Positions 55,762-63,934 of a DNA stretch of 64,000 nt are shown here, in pieces (the stretch's first letter is position 1; every line of letters begins with the position of its first letter). Made by a program: the position numbers and the translations under genes. The notes beneath the pieces are model-generated. The model did no database searches. It had not been told where the DNA came from and saw only the letters and a list, made by a program, of their open reading frames with translations. The DNA is taken from NCBI RefSeq assembly GCF_029269825.1, contig NZ_JARJHU010000001.1, positions 659,786 through 723,785 on the forward strand, in the 5' to 3' direction. This DNA comes from Pedobacter sp. JY14-1. GTDB lineage: Bacteria > Bacteroidota > Bacteroidia > Sphingobacteriales > Sphingobacteriaceae.

Positions 55762-57123
55762 TTATGAAGAAACCGTATTCAACTCACGTGCCAATTTAAC
55801 CAAATCCAGCCCACCAAAGTTTCCGGAACTCATCAAAAGCAGGTTGGAAGAGTAAAAATTAATATTTAATAAGTAATTTTCAAGTTCCCTGGAATGGTTA
55901 AAAAAGACGATTTCCTGATGATTAAAGGCTTCCCGCACCTCTGACGCGGTAAATGGCGTCATTTTCTTTTGTACAAAAGTCTTTTCATCTATGTAAACAA
56001 TTGCCGTATCGGCTATTGTCATGGTATTGGCATATTGCTTTAAAAAGGCCTTATCCAGGCTGCTGAATGTATGCAGCTCTATACAGGCAACCAGCTTCCG
56101 GTCTGCAAACTGGCGCTTAACCGCCTCAATGGTCGCCTTCAGCTTCGAAGGCGAATGGGCAAAATCCTTATAGACATTGGTATTTCCGGTTTTCAGCAAC
56201 AATTCCAGACGACGGGCCGCCCCGGTAAAGGAAGCAATAGCCGCATTAAAATCGGCCTCCGCTATACCCAGCTGCGCACATACCTTCCTGGCCGCATTCA
56301 GGTTCATCAGGTTGTGGTTGCCAAATACTTCCAGAGGTACGTGGTCGGGCAACAGATAAGTAATTCCCGCCTTCACCTCATGTTCCGGCACATCATAAGC
56401 TATTTTCTCCACCTTGGCATCAGAAGCCGCCACCAGCTCACGCAGGTCTTCATCAGCCTCACAATAGATCAGCTTACCCTCAGGCTGTATCGTATCTATA
56501 AAAATCGAAAACTGCCGTTTGTAATCTTCATAAGTAGGGAAAACATTAATATGGTCCCAGGCAATGCCGCTGATCACGCCGATATTCGCTTTGTACAAGT
56601 GAAACTTGGGGCGTCTGTCAATCGGAGAAGCCAGGTATTCATCACCCTCGATCACCACTACCGGCGCTGCATCCGTAATCCTTACCATCGTATCGAATCC
56701 GGCAAGCTGTGCACCGACCAGGTAATCAAAGTCGCGGCCGTAAAAATTGAGAACATGCAGGATCATCGAAGTGATCGTAGTCTTACCGTGGCTGCCGCCA
56801 ATCACTACCCTGAGTTTGTCCCTGGTCTGCTCATAAATGTATTCCGGATAGGAAAATATCTTCAGGCCGAGTTCCTGTGCCTTCAGTAGCTCCGGGTTAT
56901 CCTTCAGCGCATGCATACCCAGGATCACCGCGTCCAGGTCAGCAGTGATCCGGTTTTCATCCCATCCCATCTTATCCGGCAGCAGCCCGTAACCAGCCAG
57001 CCTGCCCGCAGAGGGTTCAAAGATCTGGTCATCAGAACCAGTTACCTGGTAGCCTTTCTTATGAAGGGCTATCGCCAGGTTGTGCATGGCGCTGCCGCCT
57101 ATCGCGATAAAATGTATACGCAT
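55762..57123 (-). CDS. mpl: UDP-N-acetylmuramate:tripeptide ligase Mpl
   Basis: The 453-residue Mur ligase starts IHFIAIGGSAMHNLAIAL and has the ATP motif GGSHGKTTITSMI near residue 110, EGDEYLASPIDRRPKF and DFAHSPSKL. It joins recovered murein tripeptide to UDP-MurNAc for wall recycling. Its stop is 31 bp from the XRE gene, and prmA lies 8 bp upstream of its start. Confidence 0.95.
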   Translation of the reverse strand: MRIHFIAIGGSAMHNLAIALHKKGYQVTGSDDQIFEPSAGRLAGYGLLPDKMGWDENRITADLDAVILGMHALKDNPELLKAQELGLKIFSYPEYIYEQTRDKLRVVIGGSHGKTTITSMILHVLNFYGRDFDYLVGAQLAGFDTMVRITDAAPVVVIEGDEYLASPIDRRPKFHLYKANIGVISGIAWDHINVFPTYEDYKRQFSIFIDTIQPEGKLIYCEADEDLRELVAASDAKVEKIAYDVPEHEVKAGITYLLPDHVPLEVFGNHNLMNLNAARKVCAQLGIAEADFNAAIASFTGAARRLELLLKTGNTNVYKDFAHSPSKLKATIEAVKRQFADRKLVACIELHTFSSLDKAFLKQYANTMTIADTAIVYIDEKTFVQKKMTPFTASEVREAFNHQEIVFFNHSRELENYLLNINFYSSNLLLMSSGNFGGLDLVKLARELNTVSS

Positions 57124-57131
57124 AACAAAAT

Positions 57132-57977
57132 CTATGAATCAATTTTACTAAAACCGGCCGCTACCCAGTCCCCATTCTTCCTGTGGTCCTGATACACAAG
57201 CCCGTGCTGTTCACCAAGCGCCCGGATCATGTCCAGGTCCGGGGTTTCATAAAAGCCACTGAAGAAGATCTTTCCACCGGGCCGTAGTACCCTGGAATAA
57301 TCCGGAATCTGGTCCAGCAGGATATTCCGGTTAATATTCGCAAGGATCACGTCAAAAACCTGGTCAGGTATTGCCTCCTTACTGCCGCACGCCGCAGTGA
57401 TGGCAGGGGTACCGTTCAGTACAATGTTCTCCAGCGTACTCTGATAGCAGACCTCATCATAATCGATCGCCACCGCCGATGCCGCTCCTCGCTTCACCGC
57501 AAGAATGGCCAGGATACCGGTACCACAACCCATATCCAGAACCTGCGCCCCATCCAGCTGTTCAGCCAGAATGTATTGCATCATCATGGTCGTAGTCTGG
57601 TGGTGTCCCGTACCAAAAGCCATTTTCGGGTCAATCACGATCTCATAAGGGTACTGTGGCTGCGGCTCATGAAAAGTAGCGCGCACATAACACTGTCCGT
57701 CAATCAGTAAAGGCTCAAAATTCTTCTCCCATTCCTCATTCCAGTTCTTCGCCTCAATTTCCGTTACCGTATATTCGTAGCCGAAATCACCTTCAAAATC
57801 TGCCAGTACGCCCTCCAGCGCCTCCCGGTTAAAATCAGCTTCACCGATATAGGCAGAAAAGCCGTCCTGCGTATCTTCAAATGTATCGAAGCCCGCATCA
57901 CCAAGCTCCGCGATCAGCAGGTCACGCTGATATTCTTCTATACCGCTGAAGCTGAAAGTTACCTGGATGTACTGCAT
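57132..57977 (-). CDS. prmA: Ribosomal protein L11 methyltransferase
   Basis: The 281-residue enzyme has a SAM motif VLDMGCGTGILAILA, the PrmA-type GTGHHQTT before it, and DVILANINRNILL. It trimethylates ribosomal protein L11. It overlaps tpiA by 1 bp (TAATG), so the two are coupled. Confidence 0.95.
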   Translation of the reverse strand: MQYIQVTFSFSGIEEYQRDLLIAELGDAGFDTFEDTQDGFSAYIGEADFNREALEGVLADFEGDFGYEYTVTEIEAKNWNEEWEKNFEPLLIDGQCYVRATFHEPQPQYPYEIVIDPKMAFGTGHHQTTTMMMQYILAEQLDGAQVLDMGCGTGILAILAVKRGAASAVAIDYDEVCYQSTLENIVLNGTPAITAACGSKEAIPDQVFDVILANINRNILLDQIPDYSRVLRPGGKIFFSGFYETPDLDMIRALGEQHGLVYQDHRKNGDWVAAGFSKIDS

Positions 57978-58738
57978 TAAGCGTTGAAAGTTTTAACGAT
58001 GTCCACAAAATCCCTTGATTTCAGGGAAGCACCACCGATCAGGCCGCCGTCAATATCCGGCTGTGCAAACAGTTCAGCAGCATTTTTAGGGTTACAGCTG
58101 CCACCGTAAAGAATGGTCGTACCATCAGCGATCGCCTCATCATATTTCGCCGCAATTTCCTTGCGGATAAAGGCATGAACCTCCTGCGCCTGCTCAGCAG
58201 TCGCCGTAAGGCCCGTTCCGATCGCCCATACCGGTTCATAAGCAATCACTACTTTGGCGAAATCCTCAGCGCTCAGGCCAAACAGGCCTTTTTCCAGCTG
58301 CGTCTTCAACACCTCAAAATAGCTTCCGTTATTGCGCTCATCCAGCGTCTCGCCGATGCAGAACAAAGGCACCAGGCCATTTGCCAGCGCGATATTGGTT
58401 TTTTCAGCCAGCAATTCATCCGTTTCCGCAAAATACTGGCGGCGCTCAGAGTGGCCAATGATCACATAACCGCAACCAACAGACTTGATCATCTTTGCAG
58501 AGATCTCACCGGTATAGGCACCGCTTTCCTTCTGGTGACAGTTTTGTGCACCAATACCTACTACGTCGGTTCCCAGTTGTACCAGACTGTTCAGATGAAT
58601 AAAAGGTGCACAGATCACCGCCAGCTGATCGCCGTTGCGTTCATCTCTCACCATGTTCACAATCTCCGAGAACAGCGATACACCCTCAGCATATTCCAGG
58701 TTCATCTTCCAGTTTCCGGCTACAATTTTCTTTCTCAT
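57977..58738 (-). CDS. tpiA: Triosephosphate isomerase
   Basis: The 253-residue glycolytic enzyme starts RKKIVAGNWKMN (catalytic Lys), continues GHSERRQYF (His) and AYEPVWAIGTG (Glu), and ends with the phosphate loop YGGSCNPKNA and GGLIGGASL. Coupled to prmA and 11 bp from the GlmU-like gene. Confidence 0.98.
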   Translation of the reverse strand: MRKKIVAGNWKMNLEYAEGVSLFSEIVNMVRDERNGDQLAVICAPFIHLNSLVQLGTDVVGIGAQNCHQKESGAYTGEISAKMIKSVGCGYVIIGHSERRQYFAETDELLAEKTNIALANGLVPLFCIGETLDERNNGSYFEVLKTQLEKGLFGLSAEDFAKVVIAYEPVWAIGTGLTATAEQAQEVHAFIRKEIAAKYDEAIADGTTILYGGSCNPKNAAELFAQPDIDGGLIGGASLKSRDFVDIVKTFNA

Positions 58739-58749
58739 AATGTATTAAT

Positions 58750-59919
58750 TTAGGCTCTATTAGTTTTCGTTTCTTCAAAAATATGGGTCAATATATCCCT
58801 TTCTGTCTGGTTAAATACCTCACCCTTGCGTTCAAATACCTTCTCCGTGGTTTCAAACAGCTTCTCCAGGCGGTAAGTCTCAAATCCCTGTGCCCCGCCC
58901 CATGAAAAATCAGGGATAAAGTTTGAGGGCAGGCCGGCACCGAAGACATTGGCCGCAACCCCGGCAACCGTTCCCGTATTGAACATCGTATTGATCCCGC
59001 ACTTGGTATGGTCGCCCATGATCAGCCCGCAAAACTGCAGGCCTGTTTTCCGGAAGCTGCGCATGCTGTAATCCCATAGCTTTACTTCCGAATAATTGTT
59101 CTTCAGGTTAGAATTATTGCTGTCCGCGCCGATATTGCACCATTGCCCCATTACCGAGTTCCCCAGGTAACCGTCATGGCCTTTAGAGGAACACCCCCAG
59201 ATCACGGCATTATTGATCTCACCGCCAACCCGGGAAAACGGGCCGATCGTCGTCTGTCCGTAAATCTTGGCACCCATCTTTACCTGGGCATCGTGGCACA
59301 GCGCAAAAGGCCCGCGGATATGAGACCCTTCCCATACCTGCGATCTTGCGCCGATATAAATGGGGCCCTGTTTACTGTTAAAGGTGGAACATTCGGCTTC
59401 CGCGCCCTCCTCCGCAAAGAAGAGATCGCCGATAAAAGTATTCGTACCGCTCAGCCGGGCAGAAGTGCGGCCCTTTGTCAGCAGCTCAAAGTCCAGCCTT
59501 ATTTCAGCGCCATTATATTTAAAGATATCTTCAGGGTAAGCGATCCGCGTCAGCTCACCCGTATATTTTTTGATTGCAAATTTCTCCGGATCAGCGGTAA
59601 TGTCGCCCCCCTGCACCCGGTAAGCAATCATCAGATCGTCCTTTTTCAGCGCTTCTCGCCCATTCAGCCCGGTTATTTCCTGCAGCAGCGCGTCACTGGG
59701 GCATACCGAACCGTTAATGAAGAGCGAAGCCCCGGCATCCAGAGGATATTTAACGGAAAGATAAGCCGCCGTTTTAAATCCGGCACTTTCGGCATCCAGG
59801 TACTTCCTCCATTTTTCAGCAATTGTCAGTATACCCAGCCTCAGGTCAGCAACCGGTCTTGTGAGGGACAAGGGCCTTAAGCTGAGCCACGCACCGTCAT
59901 CAAAAAAATTGATCCTCAT
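58750..59919 (-). CDS. GlmU-like putative sugar nucleotidyltransferase
   Basis: The 389-residue protein starts MRINFFDDGAWLSLRPLSLTRPVADLR (shown split: INFFDDGA, LRPLSLTRPVADLR), with a left-handed beta-helix at the end (GAKIYGQTTIGPFSRVGGEI). It matches the alternative bacterial GlmU type (TIGR03991-like), which makes UDP-GlcNAc from glucosamine-1-P in two steps in organisms without classical GlmU. A longer frame to 60039 is unlikely. Confidence 0.82.
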   Translation of the reverse strand: MRINFFDDGAWLSLRPLSLTRPVADLRLGILTIAEKWRKYLDAESAGFKTAAYLSVKYPLDAGASLFINGSVCPSDALLQEITGLNGREALKKDDLMIAYRVQGGDITADPEKFAIKKYTGELTRIAYPEDIFKYNGAEIRLDFELLTKGRTSARLSGTNTFIGDLFFAEEGAEAECSTFNSKQGPIYIGARSQVWEGSHIRGPFALCHDAQVKMGAKIYGQTTIGPFSRVGGEINNAVIWGCSSKGHDGYLGNSVMGQWCNIGADSNNSNLKNNYSEVKLWDYSMRSFRKTGLQFCGLIMGDHTKCGINTMFNTGTVAGVAANVFGAGLPSNFIPDFSWGGAQGFETYRLEKLFETTEKVFERKGEVFNQTERDILTHIFEETKTNRA

Positions 59920-59929
59920 AGACAGCAAA

Positions 59930-59962
59930 AATAAAAAAGTCCCGCTGCTACAGCAACGGGAC
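59930..59962 (-). terminator. Terminator of rpmE2
   Basis: On the minus strand GTCCCG-(TTGCTGTAGCAG)-CGGGAC ends in ACTTTTTTATTTTT. The stem is 6 bp plus inner GCT/AGC pairs; a long T run follows. It lies between rpmE2 and the GlmU-like gene. Confidence 0.8.
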
Positions 59963-59986
59963 CTACAAATAATTTCTCGCTCAAAA

Positions 59987-60235
59987 TTACTTTTTCGCGT
60001 AACGGCTCTTGAATTTGTCGATACGTCCTGCAGTATCAACCAGTTTCATTTTACCGGTATAAAATGGGTGCGAAGTATGAGAGATCTCTAATTTATACAG
60101 AGGATACTCATTACCATCTTCCCACTGGATAGTTTCCTTGGTATCAACACAAGATTTAGTCAGGAAAGCATAGTCGTTAGACATATCCTTGAACACTACA
60201 AATCTATAGCTTGATGGATGAAGATCTTTTTTCAT
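59987..60235 (-). CDS. rpmE2: 50S ribosomal protein L31, type B
   Basis: The 82-residue protein starts [18 protein letters not shown] and has [10 protein letters not shown] near residue 55. It lacks the zinc Cys residues of L31 type A, so it is the zinc-free type B form. It has its own terminator downstream. Confidence 0.97.
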   Translation of the reverse strand: MKKDLHPSSYRFVVFKDMSNDYAFLTKSCVDTKETIQWEDGNEYPLYKLEISHTSHPFYTGKMKLVDTAGRIDKFKSRYAKK

Positions 60236-60418
60236 ATTATATAAAACTTATTATGTCGCTTATTTTAAAGGATGCAAATATCAGGATTTAATTTCTTATA
60301 ATCAAGGCATAATCTAAAATACTTTGAAACACATGTACCTGCTTCCAAGAGCTAACTATTTTCATTTATCCGGATAATCTACGTTTCGCTACGCTTAGCT
60401 TATTATACTTGCAGCCGA

Positions 60419-60607
60419 CTAGAAAAGAATATGCCCGGACAACATGATCTTAAATCCATCGGCAGCGGCAGCCTCTCCAGAAGAATGACAGATAAATTCG
60501 TGAATGGCCCGGCGCGGAAATACGCCACCGGGAAACGCCTGCTCAATCGCCCCAAGCCCCACACGCTCCGATGTACCCGAAGCCTGCGGCCTAAATTGTA
60601 GAATTGG
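60419..60607 (-). pseudogene. imuA: imuA remnant (RecA-like error-prone repair protein)
   Basis: On the minus strand the reading frame gives LQFRPQ, GLGAIEQAFPGGVFPRRAIHEF and then SGEAAAADGFKIMLSGH before a stop at 60419. The central part is the conserved N-terminal region of Bacteroidota ImuA (GLG.IE.AFP.GVFP.GA.HEF). Full ImuA has about 230 residues; here only about 62 remain, with no start in sight and a stop where the RecA-like core should begin. This is a broken gene. The plus-strand frame at 60431-60601 is its shadow. Confidence 0.75.
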
Positions 60608-60773
60608 GAAGTGATTGACTAAAAATGACCGTAAACCTTTGGCAATTAGCGGTACAAGGAAAGTGGCTTCTCAAACAGAACGCTATACAATGGTTTCAAA
60701 ACCAAATTAAGATAGCTAATCGATTAATTATTAGTACAATTATTCATACAGTAACAGAAATCTCATCGACAAC

Positions 60774-60862
60774 TTACAATATATACATGGCTTCAACTTA
60801 CAAAATACATAATCTGAATTTACAATTTACATAACTTAAACTTACAATTTACATAACACTTC
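60774..60862 (+). repeat. Four tandem short repeats of about 22-24 bp
   Basis: TTACAA-N-TACAT repeats begin at 60774, 60798, 60820 and 60842 (TTACAATATATACAT, TTACAAAATACAT, TTACAATTTACAT twice). Spacing of two helical turns makes them a possible repeated protein-binding site, but they lie in AT-rich sequence and may be a slipped copy. Confidence 0.45.
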
Positions 60863-60969
60863 ATCGAAAGAATCATGATAAATTCAGCCATCAAGTATTC
60901 CCTTGATAACGGCTACCCTCATTTAAAAACTATTTGAGATGCAATGTTGTTAACACCCAAAAACTCATC

Positions 60970-61149
60970 ATGAACAAATTTTTCAGGGCAATTATAGCAG
61001 GCTGGGGCGCCAAAAAACTCGGCGGAGGATGTCTCTCCACCATTATCATCTTCATTCTGATTTACACACTTCTTGGCAAATGCAATAACAATACAGCAAA
61101 GGCCGATCAGCCCGATCCAAAACGTAAATCTGTTGCTGTTTGCCGTTAA
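60970..61149 (+). CDS. Small membrane protein
   Basis: The 59-residue product starts MNKFFRAIIAGWGAKKLGGG and has one membrane helix (CLSTIIIFILIYTLLGKC) ending in a basic tail. ATG at 60970; an upstream ATG at 60934 is less likely. The neat helix and conserved-looking Gly-rich start suggest a real small gene. Function unknown. Confidence 0.55.
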   Translation: MNKFFRAIIAGWGAKKLGGGCLSTIIIFILIYTLLGKCNNNTAKADQPDPKRKSVAVCR

Positions 61150-61265
61150 ACAATGCTAAGAGGCCTTGTCACCGCTCTCTTTTGATCTGACGCAGCACAG
61201 TCAGCGGATAAAACAATGTTTGAAACTGCCATTTTCAGCTTATATTTATATCTATATTTTTAGAT

Positions 61266-62078
61266 ATGAAGCAGATTAAGTTTGACATAAGGGTTTCCGA
61301 CCCAACAACGATCTTACTTAAGTCATTTCTATTGCTTGCTTTCATCGTAATTTCCTCTTTCAGCAATGCTCAAAGCCAAAAAGGCATTCTGGTTGACACG
61401 TTAAAATCCAGTCCCTTTCCAATGGCCTGGAATACTATTGACAACTACAACCCAAATGGCAAACCACTATATATGGTAGTTTCCCGAGGGAAAGCAATGG
61501 CCTGCACTGATCAAACAAAATATCTTCCCTCCTTGCCTTTCAAGTTGCCACGACCCGGTGAATTCGAATATGCGGGATCCCCTACATGGATCAAAGTAAA
61601 AAACGGTTATCTGGTTGGTTATGACCACGGAGAATGGGGCGGTAGTCTGCGCTGGTTTTCCTTTGATGGTAAAGCACACTATAAAATTTCTGGTTCACAG
61701 GTTCAAGCGTTCGTCAAACGAAAGCAGCAGATCTATGCTTAACTGATGGCTCACACCAGGCACACCTATGGGCAGAATTGGTAGGCTCGCCCTAAAAAAC
61801 GGCATCTGGACAATAGAACCTTACCTGAGAACAAACACCATTTCACATTCAATAACAGCTAGCGGAAAGACCTGTATATTATTGCCCATCAGGGGATTTT
61901 TAGGATCAATGACAAAAACGTATTAGATACGATCTCTACCAAACCAATGTGGGAGAGAACTTACATTTACAATACCTCGTTAATTAAAAAAGACAACCAA
62001 CTTTACATGGGCATGTGGGAAGGGGTATATCGGTATAACCTTAAAACAGGTAAGCAAGATTGGTTTTCAATTAAGTAA
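61266..62078 (+). pseudogene. Secreted beta-protein gene with two frameshifts
   Basis: The first 158 codons, with a signal peptide (SFLLLAFIVISSFSNAQ), read as beta-strands and stop at 61740. Coding then goes on in the +1 frame (GRIGRLALKNGIWTIEPYL from 61771) and later in the original frame (KDLYIIAHQGIFRIND from 61866 to YRYNLKTGKQDWFSIK, stop 62076-62078). The three parts look like one propeller-type protein of about 270 residues broken by two compensating shifts. Sequencing error is possible. Function unknown. Confidence 0.65.
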
Positions 62079-62188
62079 CTGGCCGCCTGGATAATTGTTT
62101 CCTGTTGTGCTATTTTTATTGTTTGCTGTCGTTTTAGTTTTATTATTTTGGCGGAAGGTGACGAATTCTTCTGCCCAGGAAACTCCGG

Positions 62189-62317
62189 TCAGCGCATAAG
62201 GCCGTAAAAGTGAAATGGACGTGCATTGAGCTCTTGATGAGCTACAATAAATTCCAGGCATTCTACAAATACTTTAGGCCCATCGTTGATATTTGCATAT
62301 AAACGCTCGGTATAAGC
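62189..62317 (-). pseudogene. Possible gene fragment of unknown origin
   Basis: On the minus strand a 42-codon frame reads AYTERLYANINDGPKVFVEC then LEFIVAHQELNARPFHFYG, closed by stops on both sides. The composition is protein-like, but no start and no family is recognised. The rest of the 62079-62342 gap is AT-rich with nothing I can name. Confidence 0.25.
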
Positions 62318-62342
62318 TTAGTAAAGTTTCTTGATGATCAGA

Positions 62343-62705
62343 TTAGCGGCTAGCGGATTGACCAAAGGTCAGCAGGTTGTTGTCCGGATCCAGCAATGCA
62401 AATTCTTTCTGGCCCCAGGGCTTCTCATGCAACGGGCCGTTGGGATGGATTTTAACTCCGCGGCTCAACATTTCCTCGTATAAAGTCTCGATCGCATCCG
62501 TACGGATATACACCTGCCCATAATTTTCAGCAGGATCCAGAGCTTTAAACAGGAAAAAGTGAATCTCGATACGATCCTTTCGGACCATCAGGTAATCCGG
62601 ATAATCCGCGGTTCCGCAAATCTGAAAACCAAGACCATTTACATAATAATCAATGGTTACTGCTTTATCCCGCATGGGAATTTTAGGGTGAACGTCTGTC
62701 AGCAT
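62343..62705 (-). CDS. VOC-family (glyoxalase/bleomycin resistance-like) protein
   Basis: The 120-residue protein has the VOC beta-alpha-beta-beta-beta pattern: IPMRDKAVTIDYYVNGLGF and KPWGQKEFALLDPDNNLLTF with the usual metal-site Glu/Asp. Members are lyases, dioxygenases or drug binders; the role here is unknown. It faces the next gene across 69 bp on the same strand. Confidence 0.9.
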   Translation of the reverse strand: MLTDVHPKIPMRDKAVTIDYYVNGLGFQICGTADYPDYLMVRKDRIEIHFFLFKALDPAENYGQVYIRTDAIETLYEEMLSRGVKIHPNGPLHEKPWGQKEFALLDPDNNLLTFGQSASR

Positions 62706-62760
62706 AATGGGGAAATATAAAATTAATTAATGACTAAAAGTGGCACAAAATCGGCGAAGA

Positions 62761-62782
62761 TTTCTTGATTGAAATCAAGAAA
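62761..62782. repeat. 22-bp palindrome over the Crp-like stop codon
   Basis: TTTCTTGATT-GA-AATCAAGAAA is a perfect 10-bp inverted repeat with a two-base centre. It spans the stop codon of the Crp/Fnr-like gene (62775-62777) and lies 56 bp upstream of the VOC start. No T run follows, so an operator for the VOC gene is as likely as a terminator. Confidence 0.5.
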
Positions 62783-63344
62783 TGACCAACCTTGCCCGCA
62801 CCCGGCTCAATGTTTCGGGGCTTATTTTCAGGTACGAGGCAATAACTTTCAGCGGAAATTGCTGAACGATCTCTGGCTTATGCTCAAGTAGATGGGCGTA
62901 CTTCTGATCCGGCGACATATCCTGGTCATAAAATGCTGCTTTAAACCAACTCGGCTGGATCACCTTACCCAATTGAAAGTATGAGGCAGATTTACCGACG
63001 AGTTCATGGAGCGCATAGATGGACAATGACAGTATCTTAGAATCGCTGAACGCCCTAATGTTCTGGGAGGAAGGTTGCTGAGATAAGAAACTCCCCGGGC
63101 CGACCATGCAATCACTTTTCACATAGAGTTCGAATATGCCTTCATCTCCCCCATCTCCATCATAATGAATCGCGGCCCCCTCGATCAAAAAATGGATGGA
63201 ATTACTTACAGCAGAAGGTCGCAGCAAAAAATCGCCCTTGGGGATTTCTTTGAGACAGCAACACGAAAGGATCTCCGATACCGCCATTGGGGTAAAATCA
63301 CCGATTTTGTCCAGACATTTTCCAAGTTCATCTTCCAAACGCAT
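62775..63344 (-). CDS. Crp/Fnr-family regulator
   Basis: The 189-residue protein starts MRLEDELGKC (ATG 63344; a TTG two codons upstream is less likely). A cyclic-nucleotide-like beta roll with FLIEGAAIHYDGDG is followed by YAHLLEHKPEIVQQFPLKVIA and the recognition helix ISPETLSRVRARL. This is the Bacteroidota-type Crp regulator; its ligand is unknown. No Cys cluster of Fnr is present. Confidence 0.88.
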   Translation of the reverse strand: MRLEDELGKCLDKIGDFTPMAVSEILSCCCLKEIPKGDFLLRPSAVSNSIHFLIEGAAIHYDGDGGDEGIFELYVKSDCMVGPGSFLSQQPSSQNIRAFSDSKILSLSIYALHELVGKSASYFQLGKVIQPSWFKAAFYDQDMSPDQKYAHLLEHKPEIVQQFPLKVIASYLKISPETLSRVRARLVIS

Positions 63345-63464
63345 TGTCAATTGTATTTCTGGGGTTATTTAACTGCAATCTACGATTATTCTAACGCAGA
63401 TAGTCTAAATCTCAGGATAGATATGGATCGATCGGCTGAATATATATCAACTACAACCCATTTC

Positions 63465-63848
63465 TTAATAGGTGCCCCTTATGGCATCAATGAATGGAAT
63501 ATCAGCCGGAGCGAATCGATATTGGGAAAGATCCTCTGGTAAGACCCATTGTATCTCATCGTGATCGACAAGTATGAGCTCGCCGCTGGCGTAGGCACAT
63601 CGGTAGGCTTTGAGTAATACTTGCTTTTCGCCGTAATCATGCAGATGTTCCCCAAGAAAATGACCAACACTGATGGAAATGCCTAACTCTTCGCGGATTT
63701 CCCGTAGAAGGCATTGCCCGGGCGTTTCACCGGGCTCAATCTTACCGCCGGGAAATTCCCAGTAGCCTGCCATATGTTTACCAGGTGCCCTACGGGCAAT
63801 CAGAATCTTTTCATCCTTGTAAATAACAGCGGCTGCAACGGGAATCAC
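63465..63848 (-). CDS. MutT-like Nudix hydrolase
   Basis: The 127-residue enzyme carries the Nudix box GGKIEPGE...LREIREELGI, with the metal-binding REIREE. Start MIPVAAAVIYKDEKILIARR is MutT-like, so it may clear oxidised dGTP. It is alone on its strand, 120 bp from the Crp/Fnr gene start. Confidence 0.93.
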   Translation of the reverse strand: MIPVAAAVIYKDEKILIARRAPGKHMAGYWEFPGGKIEPGETPGQCLLREIREELGISISVGHFLGEHLHDYGEKQVLLKAYRCAYASGELILVDHDEIQWVLPEDLSQYRFAPADIPFIDAIRGTY

Positions 63849-63934
63849 GGTGCAAGATAGTATAAAAATAGTTCCTCATAACCTGATTGCCATCGTTTAT
63901 ATTTTACGACGGCCTGGGGTACATTTATATTGAT

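Noticed and set aside
60431..60601. 56-codon plus-strand frame (MPGQHDLKS...) that looked like a small basic protein
   Set aside because: It is the shadow of the imuA remnant on the minus strand, whose residues match a known family.
60625..60834. 69-codon plus-strand frame in AT-rich DNA
   Set aside because: Low-complexity Ile/Thr/Asn composition and the tandem repeats inside it explain the open frame.
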